DNA of 64,000 nt from Anaspis maculata (Eukaryota; Arthropoda; Insecta; Coleoptera; Scraptiidae): the NCBI GenBank assembly GCA_949128115.1, contig OX421963.1, forward strand, positions 37,183,979-37,247,978, written 5' to 3'. How positions within the stretch are numbered: the first letter of the stretch is position 1; each line of letters begins with the position of its first letter. Made by a program: the position numbers and the translations under genes. Under the pieces are notes generated by a model. The model saw only the letters and a program-made list of their open reading frames with translations. It was not told the DNA's origin and did no database searches. Positions 55,674-64,000 of the stretch are shown here, piece after piece.

Positions 55674-57512
55674 TAGTGCGTATAATTATGTAAATCTGTA
55701 AGGTCTTCATAATGTCTCTTGGAGCCTCGTTGAGCCGCCCAATCTTTATTTTTTTTTTAGTTTTCAGATCTCTTGTACCTACCGTCAGGTGTGGGGTCTG
55801 GTTCGGTACCTACACTTCTGATGGGCTCGAAGGTTCTTGAACATTTTCCAACTTTTTTTTCAATTTCCCAAGTGTTTTCCAGTTGAAAAACGTATAAAAC
55901 CTTTTCCCTCTAAACCTGAATATTCTGACAGATGAGGTTCTACAACTCCTTCAAACTCCTTGAACCGCAGTGCTTTTTGATGTGTATTATTGTGTATGCG
56001 CAACTTAGTCCTTCGGGATGGTCGCTCAACTTGATCGATTTTTCCTTGATCAAGACCCTTTCCCGGAGGGACGCTTCGATCAGAATCATTACTGACGTCT
56101 CTGGAATCTGGATACCGCCGGAAAAGTTTTGTGTGGCCCACAACAGATTTTTTTAATAGCAATGCTACAGCAGTACATATAGGTTGTTTTAGAATGAAGA
56201 ACTAAACGCTTAACCATGTGGTCTCCTTACAACAAGTTATAGGGTACCTACCTATATCTATTTCGTACAAGAATTAAGAATCGTCGAGAGAATCGTCATT
56301 GGGTATTATTGAGTAAGAGCTACTGCAACAGCTCTTACCAAGTACTCGTATTATAAGCAGTGCAAGCGATTTTGTAGTTTCTCAACTCTCAACTTTCTAT
56401 TCAAATATCGATTTGCCTATGGCGTCCCTGGACAATTCAAGGCACTATAAGGAGAAGACGCACTGGCACTGCACAGGGAAATCGGGAAATCTGAATTTTT
56501 CAGCACGACTGGCCTGGAAAAATTCGGGCAAAATAAAATTCTTCCGAGCTTATTGAATAACATTGCGGAAGTGAAAAGTGTTCGCATAAAAAAATCGCAT
56601 TTTTTCATGCGGTCCCCTCTGCTCCTCTTGGGAACGCAATTAGTTTGCCCATTCCATCTGCCGCTCGAACTTCCATTTCGTTTCGGTGATCATTTAAATA
56701 ATGAATTCGTAAGAGATGCGCGAATAAATTCCGAGTTATAATTGTATAAAAATCCAATCAATGAAACTTATATAGGCATGTACTAAAAGATGTCTCGAAG
56801 AAAGCCTTTGACATTTTATGGCTTTAGGGCTGGGAGATTCCTGGGGATTAAAGATCCCTTGTCCTCGCCAGCTTGGCGCCAAAGTGAGTTGATATACAAA
56901 AACAAGTTCTCATCTGAACTGCCCCTCAAATTAAACTATAGGATTTTCTTTCAAATATTATTTTTGAATGTCCACAAAACTCCTAAAGATGATCGGATTT
57001 TGAAACAGCTTGCAATATTTTGAATGTGCTTCCGTAAAATCATCGATATCGAAAACATTTATAACAAAGAAATACCCGAAGAAATACCTCATACACACAA
57101 AGTGATAAAGGCATGCAAAATTTTCTGTTCACCTGTCTTGGCGCAAGAAGTTTTCAAACCATCCTGTAGATGTGAATTTAATGAAATTATACGGGCAGTC
57201 CTGTAATGTCGCCATTCGTTGCCACCTTGCCGGCATGAATAAAGTGTAGCTATTAAACTCGCTACTATTTAATAGTATATTATTCAACAAGCGGGTAATG
57301 ATTGCTTCTGACTCATGTGGATGCAGTTTTCCGACACGAGCCTTGGCGAGTGTCGTAAAGCATCCGAATGAGTAATAGCCATTACCCGCGAGTAGAATAC
57401 TATGCTTTATCCAGTCTTATTGAAAAATGCAAGCATGTATGATGCGCGTGATAATGCGTGCATTATTCAATAGGATTGGATAAATGATATTATTCATTTC
57501 TGCATTAAGGAA
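55674..57512. other. No gene recognised
   Basis: Unassigned. Several 60-100-codon frames (for example 55860-56162 minus, 56790-57023 plus) show no recognisable domain or splice context. Confidence 0.35.
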
Positions 57513-57821
57513 CGAGTTATATTGGTGAAATAAGGCGTGGCGGAATCATTTCCAGCTGGTTTATTCCTAGACAGAAATTTACTGCCCAGGTCTCTTTCGA
57601 AAGCTACAGGGAGATAGTTACTATAAATTGATCATAAAAACATTTCCAAAATAAAAAAGAATACATTTCAAACAAATTATTTGAGCCTTGATTTGAGTTT
57701 AGAAAATGCATGATCAATTCACAATACCTGCCTGTAGCTTCTGAAAGAGACCCGAATGGTAAATTTCCTTCAAGGAATAAGCCCGCTAAGACTGGTTCCG
57801 CAACGCCTTTCACCAATCCAA
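57513..57821. repeat. Inverted pair of a short peptide-like repeat
   Basis: The arm 57513-57606 (GGTGAAATAAGGCGTGGCGG...TCTCTTTCGAAAGCTACAGG) is inverted at 57729-57821. Translated, the + arm gives GVAESFPAGLFLDRN and the minus arm GVAEPVLAGLFLEGN, both continuing into SL-S-(K/E)-ATG. A third copy is at 23150-23262. The minus-strand frame is open for 124 codons (57978-57604), with LVKGVAEPVLAGLFLEGNLP inside. Whether it is a decayed exon or an anonymous repeat cannot be told. Confidence 0.5.
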
Positions 57822-57979
57822 CTCCATCCCTAATATAATTTGTATCATTTATAGGGCCACGAACGGCTTTTGGCAACTGTAAGCTCGACTGTAAGCGTCC
57901 GGACAATACATGACTGACAACGTAAAAGGGTACTTGATGAAAAATAATGTTTCGATGAAGGTACTGGTAGGTAGCCACT

Positions 57980-59550
57980 TTATTTTATAGGGAGCTTAAA
58001 GTGTTCAAGTAACGCAAGCTTTGTACCTGGTATCTCCCTGATTGTGCATAGCAGAAAATCAAATGTTTACGCTGTCACGTAAACATAATAGTTATTGTGT
58101 TTGACTTAGCAGCTTTTTCATAAATAAATGAATGGGGGTATCGAAAGCTCTTATTTTAGCACACGTGATTGCGTGACAGTCGTGACACTGGTTAATGTCT
58201 CTGGAAGCCAATTATAATAACGCACAATGCATTGTATAGGTAGGTACGTACCTACATGCTCGTAGGTACCTTCATACACATATAGCACAGAAATTATACA
58301 GGGTGCAACAGAAATCATGAATGGATATACAGCTTACTTTTTTTAGACAAAGAAAGCCCATGAAACACGATCATATAATCTCCATACTGGATATTCCGAT
58401 GCTAGAAACCTATGGCTAGGAACTACGTTGCTGAAGCGTTTCTGAATTTGTATACAGGGTGTTCGGGTCTGGTTATTACAAACTTTGAGGGATGATTCCC
58501 CGTCAAAAATAAAGCCGAAAGAACAAAAAACTCATGGTCCTAAAATGCTTCCTTAAAAAGATACAGGGTGTTGAAGTCAACTTTTTTAAATCGTTTTTTT
58601 ACAGCAACTTTTGAACCGTTTGACCGATTTTAATCAAAGGATGGTTCCGCATTTGGGCGGTTGTTTGGGCCTAGAATCTCGGAAAACACCGGGAGACGGC
58701 GGGTTTGCCGGGCGTGCGGCTGGGCCTACCCTAATGATACGTAACTAGGTTACGGTGTGTCAGATGTTCTATCAAAATAATTTTTATCGAAATGCCAGTG
58801 TCAGATCAGATGTCCAGGTCTAGTTTAAATAGTTAAGACTGCGAAATTATCGATGTCTAGGAGGTAGTGTCTCATCATATCTTCAACATTTGGTCAGTTC
58901 CTTCAAAAAAATGCGAAAGTTGTCAGTATTCTAGTAAGTCGGTTGATTGATGATTTCAATGGCCAAGGATGTCTCATGAACCTCATTTCTGTGTGGGCTT
59001 GCACCTCCAGCTCTCTCGCTAAAGTACCTCCGTAGTACACGGGTTAAATTCAATGAATCTGGCATAGTGGCTTTGTGTGAAGTAGACAGGTATATGTAGC
59101 TAAGTGTATGTAGGTGAGTATAGTAGGTATCACGGTACATTCCCATGGTTCAATGAACAAGCGCAAACTTCTCGGAGAACTGGACAGTAGGTACTTGTAG
59201 CAGAAAAATGAGCCCTTTATGGGATCTGAAATAACACACCTGTTGGTCTCTAGTCCACACCATCACATGCCCATGAAAAAAGGGCTTCTACTGAAAAAGT
59301 TTGAATAGTTTTAAACCCTTCTCCAGTTTCGAAGGACTCCATTTTGAAATTCCGCAGATTTTGGCTATGTTCAATAAACATTTCTCTCAAGGCCAATTGT
59401 CAGTAGGTAATGCCTAAATGAAAATCGACAGGAAAACCAAAATTATCACAAGTTGGGAAGAAGTTTCAGGCGATTGAATTTGGAAGCTATATGGGTTTGA
59501 TTTATTACCAGTAGTACCTAACTACCTAAAGGCTATTGGAGTGCTGATAG
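57980..59550. other. No gene recognised; fragments of CAGGGTGT elements
   Basis: Element-end words ACAGGGTGCAACAGAAATC (58300), ATACAGGGTGTTCGGGTCTG (58453) and ATACAGGGTGTTGAAGTCAA (58562) lie in the same orientation without matching inverse ends. They are probably nested, truncated copies. No protein was recognised. Confidence 0.45.
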
Positions 59551-62010
59551 CCGTCTCTAGTTCCCAAAACTGAGACACAGCACCGACGGGTAACCATTGT
59601 TTTTGTGATCCAGGAACAATTTAGCCCTCACAGAGCTGATAGCCCGTCGTTTGTTCTTGGAGGTGCGACACCGCACCGACGGTTGAGCAGTGTTTTTGAC
59701 CCAGAGGTATTTTGCCTTTTGCATTTTGCTTGACCCGAAAACAATTTAGCTATTGGCTTTCGCAGAGGTGATGGTCTGTTGATAGTTCTAGGAGGTGCAA
59801 AAGCACCGGCGGTTAGCCACTGTTATTGACCCAAAAACAATTAAGCCCTTGAAGAGCTGATACACCGTCGTTATTTCTCGGAGGTGTGACAGACAGCACC
59901 GTCGGTTATTCATTGTTTTTTATTCGGAAGCATTTTGCTTTCGCAGAGCTGATAAACCGTCGTTAGTTCTTGGAGGTGCGACAGCACCGACGGTTATTCA
60001 TTGTGCTTGACCCGTAAACAATTGAGCTTTCGCAGAGCAGATGGATTTTGATCCGGATGCAGTTTTGTTTTCGTAAAGCTGATAGACTGTCGTTAGTTCT
60101 AGGGGGTGTGACAGCACTGACGGTCAGCCACTGTTCTCAACCCAAAGCTATTCAACCCCCGCAGAGCTGATAACTCAATGTTAGTTGCCAAGGATGCGAC
60201 ACCGCACCGATGGGTAACCATTGTTTTTTAACAATCCCTTGCAGAGCTGATACACTGTTGTTAGTTCTCGGAGGTGCGACAGCACCGACGATTATTCATT
60301 GTATTTGATCCGGAAGCAGTTTTGATTTCGCAGAGCTGATTCTCTGTCGTTAGTTCTGGGAGGTGCGACAGCATCGACGTTTAGCCACTGTTCTTGACCC
60401 AAAAACAATTTTGCAATTGCAGAGCTGATATACTGTAGTTATTTCTCGGAGGTGCGACAGCACCAACGATTATTCATTGTTTTTGATCCGGAAGCAGTTT
60501 TGATTTCGCAGAGCTGATTCTCTGTCGTTGGTTCTAGGAGAGGCGATAGCACCGACGTTTAGCCACTTTTCTTGACCCAAAAACAATTTTGCAATTGCAG
60601 AGCTGATATACCTACTGTAGTTATTTCTCGGAGGTGCGACAGCTCAACGGTTATGCATTATTTTTGATCATCCGGAAGCAATTTTTATTTCGCAGAGCTG
60701 ATTCTCTGTCGTTGGTTCTAGGAGGTGCGATAGCACCGACGTTTAGCCACTGTCCTTGACCCAAAAACAATTTTGCAGTTGCAGAGCTGATAACGTATGG
60801 TCCGAAAGTTTTGGGAATTTTTTTAAAAGCTAATAACTTTTTTTGGATAGTTTTATTTTGTAACTTGATATTGCAAAAACTAGCGTCATCTTTAACAATT
60901 TCAAATTCGTAGTCAACATATTGAAGATGGGTCATCATCTTTGATGGCTTTCAGTTTTCTTCTGCCATGTTCGATCATTCTCTGGACAACAGCAGGATTA
61001 ATTTCTCAGAGCTCCTGCCTCCCAATGTACCGCAAGCTCGACCAATATAAGATTTTTGGTAAGTATTGAGCAGGATAGTATACGACAAGGGATGGGAAGC
61101 TGCGAATGAAGACCAATTACGGCGTCACATTTTTCAATAACATTAGAGAATTTCGCATTTGAGAAATTGATACCAAATATCATGGAACATGGCAGATAAA
61201 AATTGAGATCCATCGAATATAATGGTCCATTTTCAATATGTTGAATATGAATTTCTTCTTGTTATATATGATGTTAATTTTTGCAATATCGAGTACAAAA
61301 ATAAAGACTATTCAGAAAAAGTTATTAGCTTAGAACTATTTCCCAAAACTTTCGGACCATACGTTATACTGTAGTTATTTCTCGGAGGTGCGACAGCACC
61401 AACGATTATTCATTGTTTTTGATCCGGAAGCAGTTTTTATTTCTCGGAGGTGCGACAACACCAACGATTATTCATTGTTTTTGATCCGGGAGCAGTTTTG
61501 ATTTCGCAGAGCTGATTCTCTGTCGTTAGTTCTGGGAGGTGCGACAGCATCGACGTTTAGCCACTGTTCTTGACCCAAAAACAATTTTGCAATTGCAGAG
61601 CTGATATACTGTAGTTATTTCTCGGAGGTGCGACAGCACCAACGATTATTCATTGTGCTCTACCCGAAAACAATTCCACTTTCGCAGAGCTGATGATCTT
61701 TCGATCCGGATGCAGTTTTGCTTTCGCGGACGGCAGAGCTGATACACTGTCGTTGGTTCTCGTAGGTGCGACAGCACCGACGGTTATTCATTATTTGACC
61801 CGGAAACAATTGAGTTCTCGCAGAGCTGATAGTCTTTTGATCTGGAAGCAGTTTTGCTCTCGCAGAGCTGATACAATGTCGTTAGTTCTGGGAGGTGCGA
61901 TAGCACCGACGCTTAGCCACTGTTCCTGATCCAAAAACAATTTAGCCATTGAAGAGCTGATACACTGTAGCAATTTTTTGGAGGTGCGCTGGCACCGACG
62001 GTTATTCGAT
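59551..62010 (+). repeat. Irregular tandem array, units about 85-97 bp
   Basis: About 20 units, each with GCAGAGCTGATA...GT(C/A)GTTA(G/T)TTCT.GGAGG, then GTGCGACAGCACCGACGGTT, ATTCATTGTTTTTGA and CCCAAAAACAATTT.GC. Two alternating unit types (TATACTGTAGTTATTTCTCG and TTCTCTGTCGTTAGTTCTGG) give a higher-order period near 180 bp in the middle. GGTGCGACAGCACC is a perfect short palindrome present in most units. The array is split by a transposon (60793-61364). Confidence 0.85.
60793..61364. mobile_element. TA-inserted TIR element inside the tandem array
   Basis: The ends ACGTATGGTCCGAAAGTTTT and AAAACTTTCGGACCATACGT are perfect inverse copies, and TA flanks both (60791-60792, 61365-61366). Removing the element plus one TA restores GCTGATATACTG, exactly the text of uninterrupted sister units. 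It is 572 bp and no transposase frame was recognised. Confidence 0.9.
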
Positions 62011-62079
62011 GTGCTTGTCCCGAAAGATAGGGGAGAGTGGTCTAACCTGAACTGACCCGAGTATGCAGGGGAGAGTTGT

Positions 62080-62400
62080 GAAATGTCGACTTCAAAGTGA
62101 CGGGCTGTCAACTCTCACTTTTCGATTTTCAGCTGTCACCTGTCAACTGTCACCGCTGTGCCATCTATGAATGAACCAGATGATGGGCTGTCAACTATCA
62201 TAGATCAATTGTCAGCTGTCATATGTCAGACCGCCAACTGTCAACTGTCAAATGTCACTTGTCATTTGTCAGGTTTAAAGAATGCGCCACCTGTGGACTG
62301 AATGGTTAATGATCTGACAGATAACTATCAATACGCCACCTATGAGCCGAATGATAAACTAATCTGATAGATATCTGTCAATCAATACACAGCCTGTGGG
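62080..62400 (+). repeat. TGTCA-rich degenerate repeat
   Basis: CTGTCAACTGTCACCTGTCA-type text, with roughly 20 occurrences of TGTCA in 250 bp, plus two 'CGCCACCTRTGRRC.GAATG' copies (62284, 62335). No fixed period. Confidence 0.55.
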
Positions 62401-62606
62401 TCGAATGAGCTTTCAGCTACCTTATTTTGGCTACCTGGGCCGCGTTGCGCTACTTGCGAGGGTCACCTATCCACTAGCGATCGCTCTTCAAGTCACAGTT
62501 TCTGATATGTCGAGTTGGTAGAATAGTGAAAATGTCATAAAAATACACGCATCAAAAGAATCTGGAGGACAAGCAAATTCGGACGATTTCTCAAATCATC
62601 ATAATT

Positions 62607-62975
62607 TTTGATTTCCGTCAGCGATTTCATATTGGTTTCCAGTGTTCGATAGCTTGTGATCGTTTTCTTGGAAGTTCAACATGGCGGCACAAAATGATCA
62701 ATATCTTAAGCAAATTACCTTTCATTTCCAAAATTCAAAAACGTTACTGGAGCTGAAGAACCAGTCTTCTTCACTGTGCTATTGGAATGCATAAAAAATT
62801 GTTTTTGGGAAATCGCGCTCGTACTGAACTTTCGGCAATTTTCCACTGTTCCATTGATCACCATGTAGGAACTTTATAGAATATTGTTTGTATCCGACGT
62901 GATCAAGGCTAAGAACGAAGGATTGAGCTATCGAACACTGACAACCGATATGAAATCGCTGACGGCAATCAGTGA
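62607..62975. repeat. Inverted repeat adjoining the satellite
   Basis: CCGTCAGCGATTTCATATTG, then GTTTCCAGTGTTCGATAGCT at the left is inverted as AGCTATCGAACACTGACAAC...CGATATGAAATCGCTGACGG at about 62920-62970. Arms are about 50 bp, the interior about 270 bp. It is probably a small TIR element next to which the satellite begins. Confidence 0.65.
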
Positions 62976-62981
62976 TAATTA

Positions 62982-64000
62982 ACCTTAATTTTTTTCTCAA
63001 ATCTCTCTGTTACCCCTCGGGCCGGACCGAAATGTTGACACTTATTCCTCCGGAACTAGGGATAGCGCCATCGCAATTTTTTGTCAGGATTTCCTTTATA
63101 GTGTGTACTACCAACCCATCACCTCAGCATTGCTTGAGCTTTGTCTCCAAGGACCTTAATTTTTTTTCATAAATCTCTTTGTTACCCCTCGGGCCGGACC
63201 GAAATGTTGACACTTATTCCTCCGGAACTAGGGATAGCGCCATCGCAATTTTCTGTCAGGATTTCCTCTATAGTGTGTACTACCAACCCATGACCTCACC
63301 ATTGCTCGAGCTTTGTCTCCAAGGACCTTAATTTTTTTTCTTAAATCTCTTTGTGACCCCTCGGGCCGGACCGAAATGTTGACATTTATTCCTCCGGAAC
63401 TAGGGATAGCGCCATCGCAATTTTTTGTCAGGATTTTCTTTATACTGTGTACTACTAACCCATGACCTCAGCATTGCTCGAGCTTTGTCTCCAAGGACCT
63501 TAATTTTTTTTCTTAAATCTCTTTGTTACCCCTCGGGCCGGACCGAAATGTTGACACTTATTCCTCCGGAACTAGGGATAGCGCCATCGCAATTTTTTGT
63601 CAGGATTTCCTTTATAGTGTGTACTACCAACCCATCACCTCAGCATTGCTTGAGCTTTGTCTCCAAGGACCTTAATTTTTTTTCATAAATCTCTTTGTTA
63701 CCCCTCGGGCCGGACCGAAATGTTGACACTTATTCCTCCGGAACTAGGGATAGCGCCATCGCAATTTTTTGTCAGGATTTCCTTTATAGTGTGTACTACC
63801 AACCCATCACCTCAGCATTGCTCGAGCTTTGTCTCCAAGGACCTCGATTTTTTTTCATAAATCTCTTTGTTACCCCCCGGGCCGGACCGAAATGTTGACA
63901 CTTATTCCTCCGGAACTAGGGATAGCGCCATCGCAATTTTTTGTCAGGATTTCCTTTATAGTGTGTACTACCAACCCATCACCTCAGCATTGCTCGAGCT
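62982..64000 (+). repeat. Satellite DNA, 172-bp monomer, at least six units
   Basis: Units start (ACCTTAATTTTTTTT) at 62982, 63153, 63325, 63497, 63669 and 63841, so the period is 171-172 bp; the array runs off the end of the window. Each unit carries TACCCCTCGGGCCGGACCGA, TATTCCTCCGGAACTAGGGA, TAGCGCCATCGCAATTTTTT and CATTGCT(C/T)GAGCTTTGTCTCC. Units differ by only a few bases. Open frames running through it arise because the monomer has few stops; 172 is not a multiple of three and no protein is implied. Confidence 0.95.

Noticed and set aside
59551..62010. CRISPR-like regular repeats
   Set aside because: Units vary in length, there are no unique spacers between identical repeats, and the context is an insect genome.
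63425..63898. Long overlapping frames over the 172-bp satellite with repeated peptide text
   Set aside because: They are by-products of a tandem monomer with few stops; the period is not divisible by three, so frames shift each unit.

Overview
The window is eukaryotic DNA, almost certainly from an insect. It has split genes with GT/AG introns, an insect-type phenoloxidase-cascade protein family, Tc1/mariner-type and non-LTR element debris and nucleosome-length satellite DNA. Frequent TAGGTACCTACC-like words would suit a hemipteran such as a whitefly or aphid, but that is only an impression; the species cannot be proven from the sequence. No rRNA, tRNA, CRISPR or bacterial operon was found.

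Only two host protein genes can be supported, both on the + strand: a tandem pair of clip-domain serine protease homologs (SPH-A, 27775-33826, 516 aa; SPH-B, 43729-51703, 533 aa). Each has a signal peptide, three clip domains and a trypsin-like domain whose catalytic Ser195 is replaced by Gly. They are therefore predicted to be secreted, non-proteolytic cofactors of prophenoloxidase activation or Toll-type immune signalling. Both have four coding exons. Every intron is phase 2 and cuts a clip domain in half, so the internal exons are 201-210 nt symmetric 'half-clip plus half-clip' cassettes. Acceptor sites just upstream of both ATGs imply unseen 5'UTR exons.

The rest is dominated by repeats. 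1-22 kb: a solo LTR with GTAT target duplications, a palindromic MITE, a GGGGGCGGC-rich repeat block (inverted copy at 53.8-55.3 kb), a TIR element with transposase remnants, two long palindromes, a transposase C-terminus and a LINE fragment. 22-27 kb: mostly unassigned, with one promoter-like TATA site. 27-52 kb: the SPH genes, whose introns and intergenic space hold MITEs, 'CAGGGT' elements and several kilobase-scale inverted repeats, some with LINE fragments in their centres. 52-59 kb: a 2.6-kb TIR element around the GGGGGCGGC block, then unassigned DNA. 59.5-62 kb: an irregular tandem array interrupted by a DNA transposon whose empty site is preserved in sister units. 62-64 kb: an inverted repeat leading into a 172-bp satellite that runs off the window.

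The most interesting points are the modular triple-clip SPH pair and the recurring architecture of long palindromes with transposon protein fragments at their centres. All repeat and family calls were made by eye; no database search was run.
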